From CAWFFV01 sp963814985 (GTDB lineage: Bacteria; Chloroflexota; Ktedonobacteria; Ktedonobacterales; Ktedonobacteraceae), in the NCBI GenBank assembly GCA_963814985.1, contig CAWFFV010000058.1:62001-126000 (forward strand): a stretch of 64,000 nucleotides of DNA, given 5' to 3'. Positions 54,753 to 63,683 of the stretch are shown here, piece after piece. Below the pieces are notes generated by a model. It saw only the letters and a list, made by a program, of their open reading frames with translations. It was not told the DNA's origin and searched no databases. Numbering within the stretch: position 1 is the first letter of the stretch; each line of letters begins with the position of its first letter. A program made the translations under genes and the position numbers.

Positions 54753-57161
54753 GTGATACAGACACCTCTTCTCCAGAAGAGCAGCCTCTTCCTGAACAGA
54801 CGTTGGCAGATTATTCTTGCTGGTCTGATTGTGCAAGGGATAGTGAGTATGATGGTGGGTGTCAGTCTGCTCCAGGCAGGACCACCAGATATAACCGTAG
54901 CACCTGTAGCAGGAAATCCAAAGGTTTGTCGACTGGTGACAGTTGCACCGTTTACGGATACCTGGATGAACGGCATGGAACCAGGTATGCTGGTATGGAG
55001 TACTCCCATAGCAATAGGTCCTCTTTCTCACATGGAGGATCTCTCATCGCTGGTAGACTGTCGCTCGACTTCGCGACCCGTTCTGGTACAGGTCGTTGGA
55101 CAGAATACTATTCTTCATCTCAATACCGAGCCGCAAATCGATCTCACTAATCTGGTACTCACAGGACTACTGGCCGTAGTTTTTAGTCTTACAGGAATGA
55201 CAATTTTTCTGCGTGCCTCTGATCGCCCTCTGGCACACATCGCCTATGCCCTCTTTTATTCCGCCTCGCTGATTTTCTGCTTTCTCAATGTTCGTACCTA
55301 TCTCTGGGTCAACGTCCTGCTCTATATCTTATCTATTTCCGCGCGTGGCCTGGCGACCACCTTTGTCTGCTTGCTACCACATCCGACGTGTAAACAATCA
55401 ACGAGGAGAAGCATACAGATATCGCCATATACGCAGTTAGTCGTAGGCATTGTTTTGGCACTGGTAAGCTTACCTGTTGTCATCTTGTTGCCGCAGGCGC
55501 GTGTGATCGTATCACTGATCGCTTTTGGTTATACCGTAGCGTGTATGGCCACATTGGCCTGGGTGATGTTCTGGGGAATACGCAGGCTAAGTGTTAATGA
55601 AAAGCAGATGGCCAGGGTTGTTGTTGTGGGTATTGTTGTATTATTGTTCCCCATGACACTTAATCCACATCTTGTGCGCTACAATACATTCGTGTTAAAT
55701 AGTGCTGCTCACCTCTATTCAGTCTCTTTAATGTTTTTGCCAATTGTGTGTGGCTATGCCTTAATACGCCATCAGCTTCTGGGTACCACAAGCCTGCTCA
55801 GTCGTCAGGTGATGCGTGTGTTGATGTGGCTCCTGTTAGCCAGCTTTTGTGTGGTGCCGAGTCTCATCCTTTTGCACTCGCTAGAGGGCACTCTTATTAA
55901 TCAAGAAGCACGTGATTACATCTACGCAGGGTTACTGATCCTGAGTCTCTGGCTCTTTCCGCTGGCCTGGAGCAAAGTACGAGATATGGGAGACCAGATT
56001 TTGTACCATGACTTTTACCAGTATAACCGTTCCCTGCGTGACCTGAGTGCTACTCTCACCCGTTTACAGCGTCTCGACGAGATCTGCACGTTTGTCTTGC
56101 CCCGTCTGACAACATTGTTAAATGCCACCGGGGTAGCGCTGCTGATACGAACACCGCATACAGACACGGAGCAGACAGGTGCGCAGGCTCTTCCCTGGCA
56201 TATCTATCACCATACGAATCAGCAGCCGTTTCTCCCGAATGATCGGCTGATGAGTATTGCCAATCTGGCTCTAACACATTTGAAACAGCCTTCTCATGAT
56301 CCCTTGTTGTTGGATGGTGTGCTGCTGCTTCCTCTGTATGCTGAAGACCGTTTAAGTGGTTTTTTGTGTCTGGGTCCTAAATTGAACTTTGAACCCTATA
56401 GCCGACAGGATACCAGTTTTCTGGCAACACTTACTGCCCAATTATCTGTGCTAGAAGTCAATAGTCGCTATCTGGAGCAGGCCCAGACGGATGCTCAGAA
56501 ACTGACTGCTCTCAATCATCGTGTTGTATCAGCACAAGAAGACGAGCGCCGACACCTTGCGTTGGAACTGCATGATGAAGTGTTGCAACAGGCGATGCTG
56601 CTGGTACGCCAGTTATCGGATGCCAGCACGATGATGGAAGTTGCCGAGGTAATGCCTCTTGCCCGCTCGCTGGTGACCAACCTGCGTCATACCTGCCTGG
56701 AACTACGTCCCCCTTTACTGGATGAGCTGGGACTGGATGAGGCGTTATACTGGTTAGCCCGGCAGACTGAGCAGCATGATAAGCTACAGGTGATGGTTTC
56801 CTGTGTGGGATCAGGTCGCATACGTCCCTCTGCTCAGGTGGAGTTGGCCCTGTATCGTGTGGTGCAAGAGGCTTTAACAAATGTTATCAAGCATGCGCGA
56901 GCCAGCCGTGTGACGATACGATTATCTTATGGGTTACAGGGCGCGATATCATTGCTGGTATGGGACAATGGTCGAGGCTTTAAGCAAGGCCGTCTGGTAA
57001 CCGAGAGTTTGGGTCTGGTGGGTATGCGTGAACGTATGGCGGCTGTCGGTGGACAATTGCAAGTGCGCACGCATATGGGACGAGGCGTCATTATTCGTGC
57101 TACGTACAGGCCCCTGGTCAGTAGTGTGCAGATGCCTGTGTTGGAAGAGGTAATCCGATGA
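54753..57161 (+). CDS. NarX/DesK-type sensor histidine kinase
   Basis: An 802-residue protein with a GTG start. The N-terminal helix and extracytoplasmic loop (residues about 42-130) resemble a PDZ-like insert. About seven further helices (about 140-400) follow, then a GAF-like domain (about 430-575). The HisKA_3 dimerisation helix is ERRHLALELHDEVLQQ with phospho-His at about 607. The ATPase N-box is ALTNVIKHARAS and the G box is DNGRGF. It signals to the response regulator whose ATG overlaps its stop (ATGA). A degenerate GCAGGTGA ribosome site precedes it. Confidence 0.9.
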   Translation: MIQTPLLQKSSLFLNRRWQIILAGLIVQGIVSMMVGVSLLQAGPPDITVAPVAGNPKVCRLVTVAPFTDTWMNGMEPGMLVWSTPIAIGPLSHMEDLSSLVDCRSTSRPVLVQVVGQNTILHLNTEPQIDLTNLVLTGLLAVVFSLTGMTIFLRASDRPLAHIAYALFYSASLIFCFLNVRTYLWVNVLLYILSISARGLATTFVCLLPHPTCKQSTRRSIQISPYTQLVVGIVLALVSLPVVILLPQARVIVSLIAFGYTVACMATLAWVMFWGIRRLSVNEKQMARVVVVGIVVLLFPMTLNPHLVRYNTFVLNSAAHLYSVSLMFLPIVCGYALIRHQLLGTTSLLSRQVMRVLMWLLLASFCVVPSLILLHSLEGTLINQEARDYIYAGLLILSLWLFPLAWSKVRDMGDQILYHDFYQYNRSLRDLSATLTRLQRLDEICTFVLPRLTTLLNATGVALLIRTPHTDTEQTGAQALPWHIYHHTNQQPFLPNDRLMSIANLALTHLKQPSHDPLLLDGVLLLPLYAEDRLSGFLCLGPKLNFEPYSRQDTSFLATLTAQLSVLEVNSRYLEQAQTDAQKLTALNHRVVSAQEDERRHLALELHDEVLQQAMLLVRQLSDASTMMEVAEVMPLARSLVTNLRHTCLELRPPLLDELGLDEALYWLARQTEQHDKLQVMVSCVGSGRIRPSAQVELALYRVVQEALTNVIKHARASRVTIRLSYGLQGAISLLVWDNGRGFKQGRLVTESLGLVGMRERMAAVGGQLQVRTHMGRGVIIRATYRPLVSSVQMPVLEEVIR

Positions 57162-57814
57162 TTGAGCAGAAGGATACGATCACGATTGTGCTGGTGGATG
57201 ATCATACGATGATGCGTGAGGGAACACGGCACTTGTTGGAGGAAGATCCTGCTCTGGTCGTGGTAGGAGAAGCTCATGATGGGGCTGAAGCACTTGTCTG
57301 TTGTCAGGAGCTACAGCCTGCTGTGGTGATACTGGATATTGCGATGAAGGGGATGAACGGTTTTGGGGTGGCGCGTGCACTGTTTACGCAAGCGGTTCAG
57401 TCTCCGGCTATCCTCGTGCTGACTGCCTATGATCAGGTAGCCTATGTGCGTACGATGTTGAAGTTAGGTGTGAAGGGATACTGGCTGAAAAGTGCTCGTG
57501 GCAGCGATATCCGGCAAGCCGTTCACGAGGTAGCTGCCGGAAGACGCTGTCTGGCCCCGGAGATCCGCCAACTCCTGGCCGAAACTGAGGGGTTGGCTCC
57601 GGTCAACGTTGAGCCATTAACAACACGCGAGATCGAAGTGCTACGCCTGGTAGTGCAGGGTGTACGCAACATCGAGATAGGCCAACGTTTGTGCATTTCG
57701 GTGAAGACCGTAGAGACACACCTGACCAGCCTGTATGGCAAGTTAGGTGTGCAGTCCAGAGCAGAGGCAATTGCTTTAGCGCAAAGGCAAGGGTTGCTTT
57801 TGGAGGGGGGGTAG
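57158..57814 (+). CDS. NarL/FixJ-type response regulator
   Basis: A 218-residue protein. The receiver domain has VLVDDH (Asp14, Asp15), Asp60 in VILDIAM as the phospho-acceptor, and Lys in KGYWLKSA. A LuxR-type HTH (LTTREIEVLRLVVQG ... VKTVETHLTSLYGKLG) follows at about 150-210. The 4-bp overlap with the kinase gene means coupled translation. It is a DNA-binding output for the sensor. The target may be the divergent RND pump, but no site is seen. Confidence 0.93.
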   Translation: MIEQKDTITIVLVDDHTMMREGTRHLLEEDPALVVVGEAHDGAEALVCCQELQPAVVILDIAMKGMNGFGVARALFTQAVQSPAILVLTAYDQVAYVRTMLKLGVKGYWLKSARGSDIRQAVHEVAAGRRCLAPEIRQLLAETEGLAPVNVEPLTTREIEVLRLVVQGVRNIEIGQRLCISVKTVETHLTSLYGKLGVQSRAEAIALAQRQGLLLEGG

Positions 57815-57852
57815 AGTGCGGAAGCAGATTGTGAAGGCTTTCTGTGAGTCAT

Positions 57853-57907
57853 GCCTGATGTGATCTCTATCGGAGTGTTTAGCTTTGGACAGACTCCCAT
57901 CAGGCAT
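57853..57907 (+). terminator. Weak hairpin after the response regulator
   Basis: ATGCCTGATG (57853-57862) pairs with CATCAGGCAT (57898-57907) with a 35-nt loop and no T tract. It is the best 3' structure available but weak. Confidence 0.3.
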
Positions 57908-58028
57908 TATCTAAGGTATTCTCCCTTACATATACCAACCAGATATCTGTAAGTAGCATCTATCTTCCCCTAAAACTGAAAGCCATCGAGCAAGTGAAAC
58001 ACGAATTAATGTTCCTGGTGGAATTTGC

Positions 58029-58549
58029 TCAACGGGGAGACACGCAACCAACAAAAGGGATAGCGAGTGTTCTGGGAAAGATTGTGCCAATCGCTTTATC
58101 TGCGTATTCTATTAGATAGAAGAGCTTGTTGTTCTCTCGATCAAGAGTAAGTTGTCTATCTGGAAGCCAATATCCAGTACTACAGCTTGGGATTGGTCCT
58201 GATTTAGGAACATAGCATTTTCTTCCCTCAATAGTGAGCATTTTGTCAAACAGGTTTTCTGGTCCACCATGCCATGGCTGAATTACTTTCATCAAGGTTT
58301 GGCGTAAATTATCAACGTGCCCTTTGTAGTGTTTGTTGATAATAATCACATCTTCTACATGAGGAGGATCAACTTCAACAACTTCTTGAAATCTATATCC
58401 CAGGCCTGCCCAACCTCAAACTCTGTATCTATTGGCTGATTGAAGCGGCCTTTTGGTATCAGGCGAATACTTTTAGAACTGCGGGTCAAACCACTCACAC
58501 AAACACCACTACTCATCCGTGTCTTAGCTACTATCAATACTCTTTCCAT
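58029..58549 (-). pseudogene. Dual-OB-like protein linked to DUF488, frameshifted
   Basis: The two frames join as MERVLIVAKTRMSSGVCVSG, RLIPKGRFNQ and EVGQAWDIDFQ, then VEVDPPHVEDVIIINKHYKG, CYVPKSGPIPSCSTGYWLPDR and LFYLIEYADKA. The missing base is near 58388-58391 (expected GAT-TTx-CAA-GAA). The beta-rich pattern and the constant pairing with DUF488 genes match the dual OB-containing family, which is thought to act in nucleic-acid-linked defence or repair. GGAGGGA lies about 9 nt before the ATG. It is the last gene of the DUF488 unit, 49 nt from the previous stop. Confidence 0.65.
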
Positions 58550-58598
58550 CTGGGGTTCCCTCCGATATATAGAAATGCATAAATTTCTATTTTCTTTA

Positions 58599-59099
58599 TC
58601 AGTAGAGTACCACGAATGGCTTTACATGTTCAAGTGGAAGGGCTAAATCTCTAGACAATCGATCTGCAATCAGGGAGCGATGACATGCCTCAGGCTCACG
58701 TTCAACACAAAAGAGACCAACGACCTTTGTCTCCATTCCTATTTTATTCACGAACTCAGAGGAATCGAAGCAGGACAGACATTCCTTCTCGTATTCTTGT
58801 ATAAAAGTCTGTCCCAACATCTTCCTATTTCGTTTAGCAGTCCCAAGTTTGGCGTCTTCCTGCTTTTGTTTTTCTCGTATTGCTTGGCTAGGAGCTAAAT
58901 CTTTAACATGTATATACCGAATGCCGAGTTCTTGTAGCTTCTTCTGTAGGCTTGTACTATTGACAAAAGCATACTCTGACCCTCTCATGCCACGTCTTAA
59001 TCTTACATCGCAAAAAATATCTATTTTGGCATCCAAAAGAGCCTTAAAAAAACTATCTTTGTCAAAACCATAGACCCCAATTGTTACAATTTTGTTCAT
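58599..59099 (-). CDS. DUF488-family protein
   Basis: A 166-residue protein. IVTIGVYGFDKDSFFKALLDAKIDIFCDVRLRRGMRGSEYAF matches the DUF488 N-terminal layout of T(I/V)G and (V/C)DVR. The C-terminal FCVEREPEACHRSLIADRLS has the conserved CHR motif. DUF488 proteins are small uncharacterised alpha/beta proteins proposed to act in nucleic acid processing, redox or defence. It overlaps the previous DUF488 gene by 4 bp (ATGA), which implies coupled translation. Confidence 0.85.
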   Translation of the reverse strand: MNKIVTIGVYGFDKDSFFKALLDAKIDIFCDVRLRRGMRGSEYAFVNSTSLQKKLQELGIRYIHVKDLAPSQAIREKQKQEDAKLGTAKRNRKMLGQTFIQEYEKECLSCFDSSEFVNKIGMETKVVGLFCVEREPEACHRSLIADRLSRDLALPLEHVKPFVVLY

Positions 59100-59710
59100 G
59101 TGGTCCCTTCATTTGGTACAGTGTATTTTTTACGAGAGAAATTGATTTTTTCGTCAAATAATGATGGTTGGTCACCGTGCAACAATTGCATTACTTCTTG
59201 CTGCGTTTTTAATTCGCCTGTCCCATCAATATGAGCGACTGCAATATTTTGATCGCAAAGAGTGTTGCCTATGAGCTTACTGCGATGACATTCCTGTGGC
59301 TTGAGTTCGGCACACATCAAGGCGACCGAGATTTGCTTTTCCCAGGCAGTATGAAGGCGATTGATGCCTTGCTGATAGAATGCTTTCTCACGAACTTTAG
59401 AATAATCTACTTTTCCATCCGCATAGCAGGTACTATCATTTGGACGCCCACCTAGCGTGTCTCCCATAAAGACATAGCGTATATGATGCTGTCTGAGAAC
59501 TTTCTCAAATGTGTCTTTTGAGAACTGTTGATTAAAACGTGAGTGTGGTTGAGAACGAATATCTATCAGAAACCCAATTTTATATCTGTGGAGTAGTTCT
59601 ATGAACTGCTCTATTGAACGGCCACCATATCCTATTGTATAGATAGGGATGCTTGGGATGAGACTTTCCAATGTCAGTTGTACACATATTTCTTGCATGC
59701 TACTTACCAT
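59096..59710 (-). CDS. DUF488-family protein, second paralogue
   Basis: A 204-residue protein. YTIGYGGRSIEQFIELLHRYKIGFLIDIRSQPHSRF and the LMCAELKPQECHRSKLIGNTL motif define DUF488. The region between, FMGDTLGGRPND, is also usual. It is longer than its neighbour by a C-terminal tail (GDQPSLFDEKINF). No clear ribosome site is seen, so the start may be ATG 59710 or 59698. It is first in a three-gene unit with the shorter DUF488 and the dual-OB-like gene. Confidence 0.85.
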   Translation of the reverse strand: MVSSMQEICVQLTLESLIPSIPIYTIGYGGRSIEQFIELLHRYKIGFLIDIRSQPHSRFNQQFSKDTFEKVLRQHHIRYVFMGDTLGGRPNDSTCYADGKVDYSKVREKAFYQQGINRLHTAWEKQISVALMCAELKPQECHRSKLIGNTLCDQNIAVAHIDGTGELKTQQEVMQLLHGDQPSLFDEKINFSRKKYTVPNEGTT

Positions 59711-60409
59711 AGATATTTTGTTATATAAATTTCTTCAGTGTCATAGAACAAGTATACGAATTTAGGTAATGAGTTGTCAATTTGTTCTATTCCAAATAAG
59801 AGCAAGCGTCAAATTTTTGCACAGTTTTACGTTGGTAAACTGAGTACATGAAACAGAAAATGCAGGAAGACTCTCGCGTTCATCCCTTAGCTTTTGCAAA
59901 GATCTGACAGATATTCTATTCCAATTAGGAGTAAGATTGTCTCTTTGTATGATAAGTTTGATACATAGAACAAGAATTGTGGAACCACTGATATAATCGA
60001 TGTTTATTCCTGTTTTGTGCTCTCAAATGAATAAAGAAAGTGTTTTAGTATTAATTCCGGTTTTAATTTACAATCCTCTAAAAGCTTTTCACATCGCAAA
60101 ATAAGTTCCTCGCCAGATATCACCGAATCACATAGATTTTCGTTTTAAATGTGCGCAATTTTCTAAAATCTACCATAAAGCCGACATCCCATCTGATTCG
60201 CTGATCAATCTATTTCTCCTGGTAACTGTTATTTAACAGATAAGAGCTATTTTGTAGTAACTCTAAAATTTTCATAGCTAAGTATTAGTGGTATTAATTT
60301 ATCATATAGGATATATGAGTGCAAGCAATAAAGGACAGATATCAAAGCCTGCACTTAGAAAAAAGGACCTGAGAGCAGATGTGCGGCTATAGAAGTAGAT
60401 ACGACAAGA
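59711..60409. other. AT-rich spacer in the defence-like island
   Basis: No gene is supported in this 0.7 kb. Two imperfect direct repeats are present: TTCTATTCCAAATAAGAGC (59785-59803) and TTCTATTCCAATTAGGAGT (59914-59932). CATAGAACAAG also occurs twice (59741 and 59965). They could be regulator sites or insertion remnants before the DUF488 unit. Confidence 0.4.
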
Positions 60410-62192
60410 TCAAAACCTCACACCGAACAAGCCACCTTCCTCAGTTGCATCTGTGAGACGGACCGGCAAAATATATTTATTGAGATCAAAGTTATCAGGA
60501 AGCTCATGTGGCACTGCATCCGAATTCATCGTAACGATATATTGAAAGTTCAGGTCACGGGCGGCTCTCTCCCCAATCTGGAGTGCTTTGGCTACCTGGC
60601 GTTCGTCTACACCATCAAAAAGATGGCTATCATGAACAAGAAAGCCAGGACCAATATGCCTTTCGGCGCAGAGTTGCATGAGCATCATATCAAAGCAGAA
60701 AATCTGCATATTACTGATACCTTTACTCTTATCGCCACGAATAGTAACCTCAAATTGAGGGCCATTTGTGGACGCATCAATGGTAAGATTACCAGCCTCC
60801 TCGTATAATGCACTTGAAATCTTCTGAAAAGCGAGAATAGCGTGTCGCAATCTATCTTCTTGCTCATGATAATCCTGACGAAGACGAAGCTCTAACTGGC
60901 GGCGTTCAAACTCAAGCTCGATTTTCAGCCCCTCAAGTTGCTCAGCGGCAGCAAACCTCTGGCGGATTGATGCTGTTTTAGCTTCCTGTTCTGCTAATTC
61001 TGATTGCAATTTTGTAAACTGATCTAAAGCTCCGTGTGACTGCAAAATAGCCATGATTTTAGCTCGTCGATCATTGATTGCCATCATCTGCTCTTCTCGG
61101 TCTCTAATTCGCTGTCTTGCTGCTATGACTTCGCTTCCAAGATATGATTTTCGGTTTGCAATGATGGACTCATGAAAACGCCTCACTTCATCAAAACGGC
61201 GGACAACAGAATTGGAAAGTATAATACCAGCCTCTTCGTAAAGGCGTTCGAGATTAGTAATAGTCGGGTCAGCCTCACCATTTAAAGCTTCTTGTAGTTC
61301 AGAAAGTAATAAGCGGTCAATAGTATTTTCATCTGTAAAGGTTCCCAATTCACGTGTTAACTTATCAGCTTCCTGCTCCAAACTGCGATACTCCGGAAGT
61401 ATTTGAAAGCTGCTTACATGTTCTCTTAACTCGCGTGAACGGTTTTCGGCCAATGTTAACATTGTGCGAAGCTCGGCGGTGCTTCCAATAAAGGTGCCAA
61501 GCATTCCTTCATCAGCGGCTTTCTTTAACTCTTTCAATGACTTTTCTCTCTCTCGCACATATTGCCATTGTTGAGGAATAGTCCAATCAAGCCCTAACAG
61601 ATAGGATATCGATACTTGCTGATCCCATAACTGTTGGTAAGTTGTTTGTTTTATAGGAGAGAGAAATCCTCCTGCTGATTGGCGACGAACGAAATAGGAG
61701 AAAAGTGAGCGAAAGGTTGGCGCAAATTTGGCTGCTTGTGTTCCTTCCGTGCTTTCTGGCAAACTAAACATGAGCTTACTAAGCACTATTCGCCATTGGG
61801 TATTAGAAATAGATCGAACATCAGAGAGATCTGGCATTCCAAAGAAACTATTATTTATTGATTCGGTTGGCCAGTCCTCTGTATTAGTGCCTCGGATAAT
61901 TACTTTGCCTGAAGCCTTCCCAGTGCGTTCTACCTGCCTTTGTGCGTGGCCCAGGTCAAATTCTATGCCAAAAGAGTATTGGCTCAATGTCCCTGTCATA
62001 AAAATAGAAGATTTATCAACGTTGGCTCCCAGCAAGAAGTGGATCAACTCCGTCAAGCTAGATTTGCCCGCGCCGTTACGGGTCTGTCTTTCTGTTGCCC
62101 CTGGACTTTTATCGGCCAAAATCAAGTTCAAACCTTGATGCAATTGGAGATTCTCTGAAGGTAGGCATATCACTGTATATGCGATAGATCAC
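60410..62192 (-). CDS. ABC-three-component system ATPase (DUF2326)
   Basis: About 590 residues. The true start appears to be GTG 62192, with GGAGG 8 nt upstream and a 4-bp overlap (GTGA) with the preceding gene. It gives an IYRIYSDMPTF N-terminus, and a one-base insertion near 62150 then shifts into the main frame. The main frame has LNLILADKS, then the P-loop NGAGKSS, long coiled-coil arms (about 190-450) and the terminal FLVHDSHLFDGVDERQ with the Walker-B-type Asp. This matches SMC/Rad50-like DUF2326 ATPases of ABC-3C systems, which are thought to sense invading DNA and control an effector. Confidence 0.8.
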
Positions 62193-62434
62193 TGGTTTGT
62201 CCTCCGTATCTTGCCGTGATCCATTTCCAAAGCACCTAGCATGTAAAGGAAATCCAAAGTCAACACGAACCAGTCGTAATTCACTATTCGTGTTGATGAA
62301 CGTTCACTCATCACATGTTGCAGTTCATCCCAAAGGCGTGATACTGTCTTTGGCTCAGTAAGAAGTCCAAGTATTTCCGCACCGACTGTAAGCATGGCAC
62401 GTTCAGGTGCAAGCCGTTTTGTGGGAAGAATCAT
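62189..62434 (-). CDS. ABC-three-component middle component
   Basis: An 81-residue small protein (MILPTKRLAPERAMLTVGAEIL; VNYDWFVLTLDFLYMLGALEMDHGKI) with the helix-rich, winged-helix-like pattern of ABC-3C middle components (MC6 type). It overlaps its effector (62431-62434) and the ATPase (62189-62192) by 4 bp each, so the three are tightly coupled. It probably bridges effector and ATPase. Confidence 0.75.
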   Translation of the reverse strand: MILPTKRLAPERAMLTVGAEILGLLTEPKTVSRLWDELQHVMSERSSTRIVNYDWFVLTLDFLYMLGALEMDHGKIRRTNQ

Positions 62435-63433
62435 AGTACAACCCTTTCAGGTGATGACTTGAAAATCTCACATTGTTCAAAGAGGTACGCGAGTACTGCG
62501 AGTACTGCTGCTTCATAACGGGGAGGTTTCCGGTCTTGTCCCCCAGCGGATTTCTGTAATTCAAAAAATATAGTATCTGCTTCCATATTTAGCATTTTAC
62601 ATTTTTTATATTCCTCGTTGAAGGTTAACGCTATCTCATCACCATATTGAGGATCAGGGTAGTTTTTTAAGAAATTCCCAACAAGATCGGCTTTCTGCAT
62701 ACCCCAGGTAAGCAAAGTTTGTACATCTTCGGATAAACGGTTAAATTTCAATTTATCAGGAGGAACTGGCCGCATATCCTGAAATGGAGGAGGCTCTTGC
62801 CGAGCAATATTGTCTAAAACCTCTTTAATATTTTCATACCGTAACTCATGCATATCTCTCTCTGACGGAGCAAAACCTAACAATGAAGCAAGGTCAAATT
62901 CGTTCAAAGTGAATACCTTTTGTCGCAACTCTTCGTATCCCCATGAACATACAATTATAGGATGGTGAAGATTAGCCAGTTCATTTAGCTTTTTTACGAT
63001 ATGAGGTCCGAGACCTTCTCTTGAATTATGAACGAATACCCATTTATCAAAATCTTGCTTCCAATGAGATAAGGCACCGTAGAAGTCTTCTATCTATTTT
63101 GGCAATTGCATCATCTGCTCTCATTTCGTTGGGGGCATATACCTGAAATATTGCACGCCCAGATCGTAAACATCCATCATTTTTTTTATCCCCATCTCTG
63201 CCCCATGGACGAACACGTTGAAAATCACTGGGATGACACTTCTCCATGATTTCCGAAAAAAAATCTTGAAACGCGTTCCCACACTTCTCCAAATAAGCTG
63301 CTTTAAATGCTACTTCATAGTAGGCACGCATCGATCTACCCAAACCATCATCTCCTGGAGAGCATAATACTTCGGCATACTTATTCGCAAGTATTACGCG
63401 ATTACAACGACCATTATAGAACATAATTTCCAT
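62431..63433 (-). pseudogene. ABC-three-component effector, restriction-endonuclease-like, frameshifted
   Basis: Two frames join across one extra base near 63085-63095. The N-terminal part has RAYYEVAFKAAYLEKCGNAF, FQRVRPWGRDGDKKNDG and FQVYAPNE, which are typical ABC-3C effector motifs. The D/NDG...Q-x-Y pattern resembles a PD-(D/E)xK nuclease core. The middle reads DRDFYGALSHWKQDFDKW, then WVFVHNSREGLGPHIV and IVCSWGYEELRQK. The C-terminus (62928-62431) is helical. It would be an effector that cuts nucleic acid when licensed by the ATPase. The start is uncertain among ATGs at 63442-63424. Confidence 0.7.
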
Positions 63434-63683
63434 GATATCCAGCATCAATAAGCTGAATTGCGATATTATAACACACAAAGTTGCTGAGTAATCTTGCCTA
63501 CGATTCCGCAGAATTACCTGTACAAGTATAGCTTATTCTCCATTAGCAAAAAACTTCTGTAGCAAGAAAATCTCATTTACTCCATGATTGACTTTTGATA
63601 CAGTCATATGATCAAGGGCTATCATCTGTGTGATACACTGGGAGCATGTATTCCCAGGCAAAGAAAATAGAGGAGAGCGCCCT

